45,923 nt of DNA. Source: Pseudomonadales bacterium (GTDB lineage: Bacteria > Pseudomonadota > Gammaproteobacteria > Pseudomonadales > Azotimanducaceae). Of this stretch, positions 7,730 to 16,485 are shown piece by piece. The notes beneath the pieces were generated by a model. That model was given only the letters and a program-made list of their open reading frames with translations, searched no databases and had not been told where the DNA came from. The translations under genes were made by a program, and so were the position numbers. How positions within the stretch are numbered: the stretch's first letter is position 1; every line of letters begins with the position of its first letter. The stretch is taken from assembly GCA_022827245.1 (NCBI GenBank), contig JAJDTI010000006.1:1-45923 (forward strand), in the 5' to 3' direction.

Positions 7730-8956
7730 ATGAATTGCCGCGCCGCTACGTTGGTAGCGTGCCTCGCCATGGCCGCGTCGGCGACCGACGAGACGATCCA
7801 GGAAGCCCTCGAACCCGAGGATCCGGCAAGCCGCATCGAGGTCCAGCTCACCGCCGGTGAGTTCGCGGACGCCGCCACCGCCGCGGAGGCGTTGGTGGAG
7901 GATGTCGAGGAGGTGTCCGGACGCTACGGTCTCGCGCTCAAGCGCCCGCTGACGCTGCTCGGCGACGCGCTGCTTGGCATGGGCGACGGCCCGGGCGCCC
8001 TGACCGCCTACGAACGCGCCCTGCACGTCGCGCGGGTCAATCTCGGCCTGTTCGACCCGGACCAGGTCGACGTCGTCTACCGGGAGGCGGTGGTGCACGC
8101 GACCATGGGCGATCGCGTGGCGGCGGACGCCCGTCACAGCTACGCCTTCAGCGTGCTGCTGCGCGCGTACGGCCGCGAGGACGCCAGGCTCGTACCGGGG
8201 CTGTTCACGCTGGCCGAGTGGCACCAGGAGAACCACCGCGTGTTCTCCGCCCGCCGTCTCTTCGACCGCGTGGTCACCATCGCCGCGAGCCAGCTTCCGC
8301 CCGGCGACCCGCGCATGATCCGGGCGTTGCGCGGCGTGGCGGCCACGTTCCGTGACGAGCGCTTTCCGCGCAACGTGAGCGCCACGCGAAACCGGGCGGC
8401 CATGTCGTCGTACCGCGACACCAACCGCAACCGGGCCGTCGACGTCAACAACTTCGCACCGGGCGAACGCGCGCTCATCACCGTGATCAATCTCCACCAG
8501 GAGAATCCCGACTCCACGGACACCGACATCGCCGACGGGATGCTGGAACTCGCCGACTGGTACCTGCTCTTCGAGAAGTACGACCGGGCCTTCGCGCTCT
8601 ACGAACGCGTGTGGCAGCTCCTCGAGGAGGACACGGCGAGACGCCACGCGACCTTGGGGGCGCCGACCGCGCTCTACCTGCCGTTCCCGCCGAACCCGAA
8701 GCTGCCGGACGACGTGCGCCGGGAGCCCCAGACCGGCATCGTGGAACTCGCGCTCGCCGTGAACGACCGCGGCAAGGTGGAGGAACTCGACACGGTCCGC
8801 TCCGAACCGGCGGGCCTGATGGACTTCCGGTTGCGCAAACTCGTGCGCCGGGCAAGGTATCGGCCGGCGTTCGTCGACGCCGAACCGGTGGCCGCCGCCG
8901 ACGTTCCGGTGGAGTACCGCTTCGTGTACGTCCCCGAGGAAGCCGACGAGACCTGA
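7730..8956 (+). CDS. Exported TPR protein with TonB-like C-terminal domain
   Basis: A 408-residue protein beginning with a Sec-type signal (MNCRAATLVACLAMAASA). The middle is helical with TPR-like pairs such as GDALLGMGDGPGALTAYERAL (about 82-102) and a later unit around ADWYLLFEKYDRAFALYERV. The last ~75 residues resemble the TonB C-terminal fold: GIVELALAVNDRGKVEELD, then RKLVRRARYRPAF and VPVEYRFVY. There is no membrane anchor after the signal, so the protein should be free in the periplasm or lightly associated with the wall. It precedes the ExbB-like/VWA cluster by 179 bp in the same orientation and may be its TonB-like output partner, which is an inference. The divergent neighbour is the tusA-like gene. 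Confidence 0.7.
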   Translation: MNCRAATLVACLAMAASATDETIQEALEPEDPASRIEVQLTAGEFADAATAAEALVEDVEEVSGRYGLALKRPLTLLGDALLGMGDGPGALTAYERALHVARVNLGLFDPDQVDVVYREAVVHATMGDRVAADARHSYAFSVLLRAYGREDARLVPGLFTLAEWHQENHRVFSARRLFDRVVTIAASQLPPGDPRMIRALRGVAATFRDERFPRNVSATRNRAAMSSYRDTNRNRAVDVNNFAPGERALITVINLHQENPDSTDTDIADGMLELADWYLLFEKYDRAFALYERVWQLLEEDTARRHATLGAPTALYLPFPPNPKLPDDVRREPQTGIVELALAVNDRGKVEELDTVRSEPAGLMDFRLRKLVRRARYRPAFVDAEPVAAADVPVEYRFVYVPEEADET

Positions 8957-9076
8957 CGGCGGGCCCGCGCTGACTGGATCGTCGCCAGGGCTCCGGACCG
9001 AGGCCGGTTCAGGAACCGTTCAGGCCCCGGTGCGTACGCTCGCGTCATGTCGGCTCATGTCGATCCAGAGGGGCCA

Positions 9077-9105
9077 TTCCCACGACGGAGGGCGTTCCGT
9101 ATGAT
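9077..9105 (+). promoter_or_regulatory. Candidate sigma-70 promoter of the envelope cluster
   Basis: TTCCCA (9077-9082) and TATGAT (9100-9105) are separated by 17 bases, matching four and five positions of the sigma-70 consensus. Transcription would start about 25 bases before the ATG of the first lipoprotein gene. The upstream gap also has a short direct repeat, GTTCAGG, at about 9008-9022. Judged by eye only. Confidence 0.4.
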
Positions 9106-9135
9106 GACGTCCGACGCAGACACCAGACCCTGACC

Positions 9136-10467
9136 ATGAAGCACACTCACGGGGTCCGCGCCAGCCGTCCGGGGTCCCGCGCCCGGGTCGTCGGGTGGAA
9201 GTGCGTCGGGTGGTCGGCACTGCTCTGCGTGGCGGCCTGCTCGTCGCCGGTGAGCATGCCGCCGCCGCCTCGCCCGCCGAGCCCGTCGTCGCCATCGATG
9301 CCTTCGCCGTCGATGCCATCTCCGTCCCGGCCTGCGCCCTCGACGCCGTCTCCTTCGATGCCGTCACCGTCGCAGCCGTCCCCGTCGATGCCCAGTCCGT
9401 CCATGCCGAGCCCGCCGAGCCGATCGCAGCCTTCCATGCCGAGCCCCTCGAGCCCGTCGATCCCGAGGCCCTCGCAACCCTCGATGCCGCGACCTCCGAG
9501 CCCGTCGTCCGACTCCCCGTCGAGCTCCGACTCCTCGAACCCGTCGATCCCCACGCCGTCGCAGTCGTCGGACCGGCAGGGTTCCGATCCGTCCCGGCCG
9601 GGAGCCGAGCAGTCGTCGTCATCGGACGGCTCGATGCCCACGATCCCCACGCCGCAGTCCTCGGGCCAGGAAGGCTCGGATCCGTCGCGGCCCGGAGCCG
9701 AACAGTCCGGATCGGACCCGTCGCTGCCGGGACAGGAGGGCTCCGACGCGGCCCAGGCCGGCGACCGGAACCAGGATGGCGGCATCCCCACGCCCGGCCA
9801 GCCCGGCGAGCAGGGCGCCCAGGCGGACCCGGGCGGTGGACGCCCAGGCGACCCGTCGGGCACCGAGCCCGGGAGGCCGGCCGGCGGTCAGCCCTCGAGC
9901 GGAGACCCGTCCGATCCCCGCGCCGGCGGCTTGCCCGGCCTCCCCGGTGACGACGGATGGGAGTCGAGCAACGAGGATCCCGGGGACGGACGCCCCGCCG
10001 GCGGTACCCGGCAGCCAGGGGGCGCGGACGACGGAGACGAAGAGGGGCAGCGCGCGCCCGGCGGACGCCCGGGGGCACAGGGTGAGTTCGACGAGGCGAT
10101 CGGCGTCCTCGACGGTCAGATCCTGGCCGAGCGGGCCGACGTGTACGCGCGCCGGAACGAGACGGCGGGACAGACCGGGCGCGCGGCCCCGCCGGGCGGC
10201 GAGTCGGAACGGGAGCAGTCCGAACAGCCGAAGGGCACCCCGGGGCCGCCTTCGCCGGGCGCCATGCCCGAGGGCGGCGGCCGGCAGGCGCCGCGACCCA
10301 CACCCCGCGCGGTACCCGCGCCCGCGGCGCCCGTGCCGGCCGATGTCGCCGATGCGCGCGACGATGACGTCGTCTGCCGCCAGTTGCGCGAAGCCGCGAT
10401 GGCGGAGACGGACGACACGTTGCGCGAGGCATTGTGGGACGAGTACCGGCGCTGTCGGGGCGGCTGA
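9136..10467 (+). CDS. Low-complexity Ser/Pro/Met and Gly/Asp/Pro-rich lipoprotein
   Basis: A 443-residue predicted lipoprotein. A long basic n-region and hydrophobic segment end in a lipobox (V32-A-A-C35), so Cys35 should be lipidated. Residues ~38-125 are tandem copies of PSMPSPS-like units rich in Ser, Pro and Met, encoded by near-repeats of ccgtcgatg-type words. Residues ~130-340 continue as a Gln/Ser/Gly/Asp/Pro-rich disordered region with repeats such as GSDPSRPGAEQS. The only probably folded parts are a helix near 345-370 (FDEAIGVLDGQILAERADVY) and the C-terminal helix with CRQLREAAMAETDD. It is the first gene of the envelope cluster. A wall-spanning tether is plausible. No homologue is recognised. 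Confidence 0.75.
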   Translation: MKHTHGVRASRPGSRARVVGWKCVGWSALLCVAACSSPVSMPPPPRPPSPSSPSMPSPSMPSPSRPAPSTPSPSMPSPSQPSPSMPSPSMPSPPSRSQPSMPSPSSPSIPRPSQPSMPRPPSPSSDSPSSSDSSNPSIPTPSQSSDRQGSDPSRPGAEQSSSSDGSMPTIPTPQSSGQEGSDPSRPGAEQSGSDPSLPGQEGSDAAQAGDRNQDGGIPTPGQPGEQGAQADPGGGRPGDPSGTEPGRPAGGQPSSGDPSDPRAGGLPGLPGDDGWESSNEDPGDGRPAGGTRQPGGADDGDEEGQRAPGGRPGAQGEFDEAIGVLDGQILAERADVYARRNETAGQTGRAAPPGGESEREQSEQPKGTPGPPSPGAMPEGGGRQAPRPTPRAVPAPAAPVPADVADARDDDVVCRQLREAAMAETDDTLREALWDEYRRCRGG

Positions 10468-10532
10468 CCGGCTCGCCCCACACGACGCCGCGCACGGTGG
10501 CATCGCCGCCGCAAATCCGACAGACTCCGGGC

Positions 10533-11825
10533 ATGCGATACGTGATGCATTTGACGCACTACGCCCCGTTCCTGCTCGCCGCTGCCCTTGCCGGCTGCGT
10601 CAGCGAGACGGTGCGCGTCGTCGACATGACGCCGCCAGAGCAGCTCGCCTGGGACGTGCCGGAGGAACTGCTGCTCGACGTCGGCATCGCGGTGTTCGAC
10701 GCGAACGTGCCCGACGAGTACGACGAGCAGATCTCCCTCAACATCCAGCCCGAGGTGCGGCGCGCCGAAGGCAACTACATGGCCTTCTTCTTCAAGAACC
10801 TCCTCCAGTCCACCGGCAACTGGGGCGCCGTGCGGGTGGTGCCGCGCCCGACGCACGCGGTCGACGTCACCGTGACCGCGACGATCGAGCACTCCGACGG
10901 CGAGAGCCTGAAGCTCCGCGCCCGCGCCGTGGACGCGCGCGGCCAGGAGTGGTTCGAGCGCGACTACAGGGCGCTCGCCAGCTCGTACGCCTACGAGGAC
11001 ACCGTCCCGCGCGACATCGACCCCTTCCAGACCGCCTACCGCACCTTGGCGGACGACCTGCTCGCGCACCTCAAGACCCTCTCGCCGGAGGACATCCGCG
11101 CGATCCGGACCACCGCCGAGTTGCAGTTCGCGCGGGATTTCGCGCCGGACGCCTTTGCGGAGTACGTGGGCGCCACGCGCAGGGGGCAGGTGACGATCGA
11201 ACGACTGCCCGCCGAGAACGACCCCATGCTCGGCCGCGTCCGCCAGATTCGCGAGCGCGAGTACCTCTTCATCGACACCCTCGACGAGCACTACGCCACG
11301 TTCAGCGCGAGCATGTTCGCCCCGTACCAGAACTGGCGCCACGCGACCTACGACGAAGCCATCGCGTACAAGCGGGCGAAGCAGCAGGCCCGCGCCAGGA
11401 TCATGGCGGGCTCCGCCGCCGTGATCGGGGGGATCGCCGCGCAGACCCAGGCGGACGACATCGTCACCCGTTACGGCGGCCTCGTGAGCATCATCGGGGG
11501 CGCCGGAATCCTGAAGACCGCCATCGACAAGCTCGCCCAGGCGAAAGTGCACGCCGAGGTCCTGCAGGAACTCGGGATCTCCGCCGAGGCGGAGATCGTG
11601 CCGCACACGATCGAGCTGGAGAACCAGACGCTGCGCCTGCAGGGGACGGTCGACGAGCAGTACGAGGAACTGCGGCGCATCCTGAAGAAGGTCTACCTGG
11701 AGGAGCTGGGCCTCGCGCTCGGTTCGGACCCGGCGGAAACCGCCGCCGGATCCGTGGAGGGCACCGGGCAAGGCGCGGATCCGCAGGCCGACACGGCCGC
11801 CCGAACCGCCGATGACCCAGTCTGA
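10533..11825 (+). CDS. Lipoprotein of the envelope cluster, unknown family
   Basis: A 430-residue lipoprotein. From the ATG at 10533 a short signal ends in a textbook lipobox, L19-A-G-C22; an earlier in-frame start would bury the signal. The N-terminal domain (LDVGIAVFDANVPDEYDE and the strand VDVTVTATIEHSDGESLKL) looks like an alpha/beta fold that handles a predicted periplasmic partner. A glycine/alanine-rich hydrophobic stretch (about 290-330, MAGSAAVIGGIAAQ and VSIIGGAGILK) could be a membrane-active or packing helix, and a basic helical tail follows. It overlaps the next gene by 14 bases, which implies cotranslation. The family is not recognised, and a stator-associated or outer-membrane docking role is only inferred from position. 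Confidence 0.75.
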   Translation: MRYVMHLTHYAPFLLAAALAGCVSETVRVVDMTPPEQLAWDVPEELLLDVGIAVFDANVPDEYDEQISLNIQPEVRRAEGNYMAFFFKNLLQSTGNWGAVRVVPRPTHAVDVTVTATIEHSDGESLKLRARAVDARGQEWFERDYRALASSYAYEDTVPRDIDPFQTAYRTLADDLLAHLKTLSPEDIRAIRTTAELQFARDFAPDAFAEYVGATRRGQVTIERLPAENDPMLGRVRQIREREYLFIDTLDEHYATFSASMFAPYQNWRHATYDEAIAYKRAKQQARARIMAGSAAVIGGIAAQTQADDIVTRYGGLVSIIGGAGILKTAIDKLAQAKVHAEVLQELGISAEAEIVPHTIELENQTLRLQGTVDEQYEELRRILKKVYLEELGLALGSDPAETAAGSVEGTGQGADPQADTAARTADDPV

Positions 11826-13329
11826 TCCCGCCGACCGCGTCACCATCGTTCCCACCACCGCGCCCCTCACGCAGGGCGGGCAGCGGGATCGTGCCCTGTC
11901 GCTGCCGTCGGCGCGCACCCTGTCGTTCGCCGCGGTCGTCGTGCTCCTGGCCGGCGTGCTCGCGTGGGTCGTCATCGCCCTGCCGCAGAGCGTCCCGGCG
12001 CCGGACGCCCCCGTCGCGGACGCCCCGGGCGCTCCAGCGCAGGACGGCACCGCGCCCGCGCGTTCGAGCGAACCCGGGACACCGCCCTTCCGGCAACTGG
12101 AACTCGAGCGAGCGGAGGCCCAGGCCCGCGAGGCGCTCGGCCACTTCGTGGAGCTGCAGAGCGCGCTGGAAGAGGACATGAACGTCGAGGCCTGGGGCGG
12201 TCCGGCCCTGGCCGCCGTCCTCGATCGCGCCACGGAGGCCGACCGCCTGTTCCTCGAGGGGGACTACGAAGAGGCCCTCGTGGAGTACGCCGGGGCCCTC
12301 GCCGACCTCGAGGCCGTGCGCGAGCGCGGCGAGACGCTGTACGGTGACGCCATTGCCCGCGGCCGCGCGGCCCTGGACGAGCGGCGCCCGGACGCCGCGG
12401 GCGTCGCGTTCGAGGAGGCCCTCGTCATCCACCCCGACTCCGTGGAGGGGCGCACGGGGAAGGCGCGGGCCGAGCGCCAGCCGGAGGTGCTCGACCTGCT
12501 CCGGGAGGCGGAGCGCGCCCGGTTGCGCGGCGCGCCGCGGGAAGCCATCGGCTTCCTCGAGCAGGCCCGGAGCCTCGATCGCCTTACCGCGGGCATCGAC
12601 ACCGCCCTGGCCGAGGTGCGGGCGGAGATCGTCCGCGAGGCGCACCGCCAACGCCTGTCGCGCGGATTCACCGCGCTGGAACAGGGGGATTTCGACGCGG
12701 CCGAGGCCGTCTTCGCAGACATCCTGGCGGAGCGGCCCGACGATGCGGCGGCACAGGCGGGGCTGGCCCAGACCGAGCGCGAGCGCACCATGTCCCGGAT
12801 CGACCGCCTCCACGCGCAAGCACGCGAACGCGAGGACGCCGGCGAGTGGGAAGCGGCCCTGACGGCTTTCGAGGAGGCCCTGCGGATAGACCCCAACCTC
12901 CAGTTCGCCCGCGACGGCCGCATGCGGCTGCGGCGCCGGGCGCAGGCTGTCCAGGAGATGCGCGACTACCTGGCGGATCCCGCGGCGCTGTCGGAAGACG
13001 CCGTCTTCGAACAGGCCCGGACGCTGCTCGAACGCGCCCGGGCGGACGCCGGCGCCGGCGGCGCCTACCGCGACACGGTGGACGAGTTCGCGGCCCTCCT
13101 GTCGCGGGCCGGGGTCCCGGTCGAACTCGTGCTCGTCTCCGACAACGCCACCGAGGTGACGGTCTACCGGGTGGGGCGTCTCGGCAGCTTCGAGCGGCGC
13201 GCGCTGCAGCTCCGTCCGGGTCGGTACACCATCGTGGGCAGCCGGGCCGGTTGCCGCGACGTGCGCAAGGAGATCGTGCTGGACGCCGGCATGGCGCCGG
13301 TCACGATCCGGTGCGAGGAGCGTATCTGA
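11812..13329 (+). CDS. Membrane-anchored TPR protein
   Basis: A 505-residue protein with a short cytoplasmic N-terminus, one transmembrane helix (about 37-58) and a large periplasmic part. After a Pro/Ala-rich linker come repeated helical hairpins of TPR type, for example EADRLFLEGDYEEALVEYA, RGFTALEQGDFDAAEAVFA and DAGEWEAALTAFEEALRIDP. The last ~70 residues (from VELVLVSDNATEVTVYRVG) form a beta-rich, PEGA-like module ending in the GRYTIVGSRAGCRDVRKE segment. The TPR array suggests a scaffold that binds other cluster proteins in the periplasm. The ATG lies inside the preceding lipoprotein gene, and the next gene follows after 11 bases, so all are in one operon. Confidence 0.85.
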   Translation: MTQSDPADRVTIVPTTAPLTQGGQRDRALSLPSARTLSFAAVVVLLAGVLAWVVIALPQSVPAPDAPVADAPGAPAQDGTAPARSSEPGTPPFRQLELERAEAQAREALGHFVELQSALEEDMNVEAWGGPALAAVLDRATEADRLFLEGDYEEALVEYAGALADLEAVRERGETLYGDAIARGRAALDERRPDAAGVAFEEALVIHPDSVEGRTGKARAERQPEVLDLLREAERARLRGAPREAIGFLEQARSLDRLTAGIDTALAEVRAEIVREAHRQRLSRGFTALEQGDFDAAEAVFADILAERPDDAAAQAGLAQTERERTMSRIDRLHAQAREREDAGEWEAALTAFEEALRIDPNLQFARDGRMRLRRRAQAVQEMRDYLADPAALSEDAVFEQARTLLERARADAGAGGAYRDTVDEFAALLSRAGVPVELVLVSDNATEVTVYRVGRLGSFERRALQLRPGRYTIVGSRAGCRDVRKEIVLDAGMAPVTIRCEERI

Positions 13330-13340
13330 CTCCGGCCGCC

Positions 13341-15386
13341 ATGAGCGAACCGGCCCGCACCACGACCATCGAGCCCGTCCGCTTCCGGCCGACGGCAGTC
13401 GACGACACGCGTCGCCGCCTGCCACTCACCAAGGGGCGCATCGCGGCCATCGCGACGGTGCTGGCCGTCGCCTGGTTCCTCTGGTTCCTGTTCACGGCCA
13501 AGTCGGTCCGGTTCGACATCGAGCCGGCGACCGCCGCGGTCGAGGTCAGCGGCGGATTCGAGCTGGAGTTCGCGGGCATCCGGCTGCTCCGCCAGGGCGC
13601 GTACCTCCTCCGCGCCACGGCGCCCGGTTACCATCCCCTGGAGGCGGTTCTCGACGTGGCGGCGCCGCGCAGCCAGACCTTCGCGCATGTCATGACGCGC
13701 CTGCCCGGCCGCCTGACCTTCCACTCGGAGCCGGCCGGCGCGGCAGTGTTCGTCGACGACACGGCACTCGGCGAAGCTCCGCTGACCACCGACGTGGCGG
13801 CCGGCGCGCGCACGGTGACGATGTCCCTGCCCCGCTACCAGGACGCCCTCGTCGACATCGACGTCGAGGGGCGGGAGGTCGAACAGACCGTGCGCGGCGT
13901 GCTCCGCCCCGACTGGGCCGACGTCACCTTCCCCACCCGGCCCGCGGGCGCCACGGTGCGCGTCGACGGCACGGAGGTAGGCGTCACCCCCGGTCCCGTG
14001 CCCGTGCCGAGCGGAGAGCACCGCATCGAGGTCAAGCTGGCCGGCTACAAGGCCTGGCGCGACATCCTGCAGGTGCGCGCCGAGGAAACCCGCGTGCTGC
14101 CCCCGATCGACCTCGAACGCGCCGACGGGCTCCTGAGCGTCCGGTCCTCGCCCGACGGGGCCGGCATCACCGTGGACGGCACGTATCGCGGCACGACGCC
14201 GACGGAGCTGACGCTGACGCCCGGACGCGAGCACCGGCTCAGGGTCTTCAAGATCGGCTTCGGAGCCCTCACCCGCACCGTGCGCGTCGCGTCTGGCCAG
14301 GAGACCGCGGTCCGCTTCGACCTGCCCGCCCTGACCGGCAACGTGACCGTCACCGCGGACCCCGCCGACGCCGAACTCTGGATCGACGGCGCGCGCAGCG
14401 GCGGCGTGAACCGCACGGTCACGCTAGCGGCGATGCCGCACGAGATAGAGATCCGCAAGTCCGGCTACGCGGGCTACCGCAAGACGGTCACGCCGCAACC
14501 CGGCCTCGTGCAGGAGATCAAGGTGCGGCTCCTGACCCTGGAGGAGGCCCGCTTCGCGCGCCTGAAGCCGCGCATCGCCACGGCCCTCGGCCAGGAAATG
14601 CTGCTCATGAAGCCCACCCCGATCCGGCTCGGGGCATCGCGCCGGGAACCCGGCCGCCGCGCCAACGAGGTGCTGCGCGACGTCGACCTGACCCGGTTCT
14701 TCTACATCGCCGAGAAGGAGGTCAGCAACGCCGACTTCCGCCGCTTCGCCGCCGGGCACTCCTCCGGCTCCTTCGAGACGGCCGACCTCGACGAGGACGA
14801 GCAGCCCGTCGCCAACGTGGCATGGGACGAGGCCGCCCTCTTCTGCAACTGGCTCTCCGGCCAGGAGCGCCTCGACCCCTTCTACGTCGAGGAGTTCGGC
14901 AAGGTCGTCGGTTTCGACCCCGACGCCCTCGGGTACCGGCTGCCGACCGAGGCCGAGTGGGCCTGGACCGCCCGGCACGTGCAGGACGGGGAGCCCCTGC
15001 TGCGGTTTCCCTGGGGCGAGAGCCTGCCGCCGCCCGACCGGCACGGCAACTACGCCGACCGCTCCGCCACCCACGTTGTCGGCCGCATCATCTTCGGCTA
15101 CAACGACAACCACATCGTGAGCGGTCCCCCGGGCACCTTCCAGGCGAACGCCAAGGGGCTCTACGATCTCGGGGGCAACGTCGCCGAATGGGTGCACGAC
15201 TTCTACGAGATACCGGAGCCCGACCAGCGCCTGAACCCGCTGGGCCCGAAGGACGGCGACTACCACGTGATCAAGGGTTCGAGCTGGATGCACGGCGCCA
15301 TCTCGGAGCTGCGCCTGACCTTCCGCGACTACGGCGCGAAGGGCCGCCCCGACGTCGGGTTCCGTATCGCGCGGTTCGCGGAGTGA
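13341..15386 (+). CDS. Four-PEGA plus SUMF1/FGE-like domain membrane protein
   Basis: A 681-residue protein: transmembrane helix at about 35-53, a first beta domain (57-110), four PEGA repeats (about 123-175, 193-245, 264-316 and 334-385, each with a VDG/VDD turn and a GY/RY before the last strand), then a formylglycine-generating-enzyme-type domain (about 418-681). The latter shows GASRREPGRRANE, GYRLPTEAEWAW, GLYDLGGNVAEWV and KGSSWMHG. The paired catalytic cysteines of true FGEs are missing: C502 is the only Cys in the domain, and the C-terminal strand reads GSSWMHG. It is therefore probably a binding module, like many PvdO/EgtB-type relatives, not a sulfatase activator. It is predicted to expose the whole region to the periplasm. 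Confidence 0.88.
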   Translation: MSEPARTTTIEPVRFRPTAVDDTRRRLPLTKGRIAAIATVLAVAWFLWFLFTAKSVRFDIEPATAAVEVSGGFELEFAGIRLLRQGAYLLRATAPGYHPLEAVLDVAAPRSQTFAHVMTRLPGRLTFHSEPAGAAVFVDDTALGEAPLTTDVAAGARTVTMSLPRYQDALVDIDVEGREVEQTVRGVLRPDWADVTFPTRPAGATVRVDGTEVGVTPGPVPVPSGEHRIEVKLAGYKAWRDILQVRAEETRVLPPIDLERADGLLSVRSSPDGAGITVDGTYRGTTPTELTLTPGREHRLRVFKIGFGALTRTVRVASGQETAVRFDLPALTGNVTVTADPADAELWIDGARSGGVNRTVTLAAMPHEIEIRKSGYAGYRKTVTPQPGLVQEIKVRLLTLEEARFARLKPRIATALGQEMLLMKPTPIRLGASRREPGRRANEVLRDVDLTRFFYIAEKEVSNADFRRFAAGHSSGSFETADLDEDEQPVANVAWDEAALFCNWLSGQERLDPFYVEEFGKVVGFDPDALGYRLPTEAEWAWTARHVQDGEPLLRFPWGESLPPPDRHGNYADRSATHVVGRIIFGYNDNHIVSGPPGTFQANAKGLYDLGGNVAEWVHDFYEIPEPDQRLNPLGPKDGDYHVIKGSSWMHGAISELRLTFRDYGAKGRPDVGFRIARFAE

Positions 15387-15391
15387 GGAGA

Positions 15392-15658
15392 ATGCGGTAC
15401 ATGCGCGACATATGCGCCCAGAGGAGACGCCGCGGCGGTAGCCTGATCCTGGCAGCCGCCCTCGCGTGCGTGCTCGCGGCGGGGCCGTGGCCGGTCCTGG
15501 CCGGCGAGGCGGGCGCCGAACGCGAAACCGAGGAGACCGTGGAGCGCGAAGAGGCCCCCCGCGAAGCCCCGGCGCCGCCGGACCCGACGCCCGACATCTT
15601 CGTCCCGAGCGAGGACATCTCCGAGGACCTCTCGGTCCGCTTCCCGGTAGACATCTGA
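15392..15658 (+). CDS. Small exported protein of the envelope cluster
   Basis: An 88-residue protein with a strong Shine-Dalgarno sequence (GAGGAG) just before the ATG. A basic n-region is followed by a hydrophobic core (LILAAALACVLAAGPWPVLA) that should be removed near residue 37. The mature part is short, acidic and Pro/Glu-rich (EREEAPREAPAPPDPTPD) and ends in a motif-like tail (FVPSEDISEDLSVRFPVDI). No Cys sits at a good lipobox position after the core. It lies between the PEGA/FGE-like protein and the proton-channel protein and is too short to be enzymatic. A peptide ligand or assembly factor of the complex is my guess. Confidence 0.7.
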   Translation: MRYMRDICAQRRRRGGSLILAAALACVLAAGPWPVLAGEAGAERETEETVEREEAPREAPAPPDPTPDIFVPSEDISEDLSVRFPVDI

Positions 15659-15686
15659 ACCGCGGCGCCCGGACAGGAAGAGAGAC

Positions 15687-16484
15687 ATGAAGAGAACCCT
15701 GCCCTTCGAGTCGATCTACCAGGTGGTCGCCCTGTTCGTCGCGATCATCATCGTGCATCTCGTCTACGTCACCGTCGTGCGGCCGAACGCGGACGCCATC
15801 CTCGCCGTCCGCGCGGAGCAGGCGGCGGCCGGCGAGCCAGTGGGCACGGAACGCTCGCTGTACGTCGTGATGCGGGACTACGAGCAGGAGTCGTGTTTCA
15901 TCCTCGGGCTGTGGGCGATCGCGATCATCGGCTTCAAGGCGCGCAACTCGCTCAGGGAGCGGCGTCTGCTCGACGCCGAGATCACCCACGTCGGCGAGGG
16001 CATGAGCATCCTCCCGGAGGACACCCGGGAATACGCCCGCCCGGTCCAGGCGCTGCCGGCGGAGACGCAGAACCAGCTCCTGCCGCGCGCGCTGCTCGCG
16101 GCCCTGCAGCGATTCGCCTCGACACGCAACGTGCACGACGTCTCCGAGGCGGTGCGCCAGGTCTGCGACGCCGAGTCCGACCGCCTCGACAGCGAACTCG
16201 CCATGGTGCGTTACATCACCTGGGCGATACCCTCCATCGGCTTCATCGGGACCGTGCGGGGCATCGGCGACGCGCTCAGCCAGGCGTACGAGGCCGTCGG
16301 TGGCAACATCGCCGGGGTCACCGAGAGCCTGGGCGTGGCCTTCAACTCGACGTTCGTGGCGCTGGTGATCAGCATCCTGATCCGCTTTCTGGTCGACCAG
16401 GTCCAGCTCGTGCAGGAACGCCTGGTGCTCGATATCCAGACCTACTGCGACCGCCGTCTCATCCGGCACATGCAGGTCCGCTGA
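15687..16484 (+). CDS. MotA/TolQ/ExbB-family proton-channel protein
   Basis: A 265-residue inner-membrane protein with the MotA/TolQ/ExbB layout: TM1 about 12-31, TM2 71-84, a long cytoplasmic stretch (85-175), TM3 176-195 and TM4 218-236. The family signature is the IPSIGFIGTVRGIGDALS segment (181-198), the counterpart of the GxxGTVxGI motif in ExbB/TolQ. FNSTFVALVISI in TM4 carries the small and hydroxyl residues that line the proton path. Such proteins form pentamers that use the proton gradient to move a partner dimer. No ExbD, TolR or MotB gene is adjacent; the two VWA proteins downstream, with an Asp in their single helix, are the likely partners. The next gene starts one base after its stop. 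Confidence 0.9.
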   Translation: MKRTLPFESIYQVVALFVAIIIVHLVYVTVVRPNADAILAVRAEQAAAGEPVGTERSLYVVMRDYEQESCFILGLWAIAIIGFKARNSLRERRLLDAEITHVGEGMSILPEDTREYARPVQALPAETQNQLLPRALLAALQRFASTRNVHDVSEAVRQVCDAESDRLDSELAMVRYITWAIPSIGFIGTVRGIGDALSQAYEAVGGNIAGVTESLGVAFNSTFVALVISILIRFLVDQVQLVQERLVLDIQTYCDRRLIRHMQVR

Positions 16485-16485
16485 C

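Noticed and set aside
13341..15386. Formylglycine-generating enzyme (sulfatase activation)
   Set aside because: No catalytic cysteine pair in the domain and no sulfatase gene in the window.
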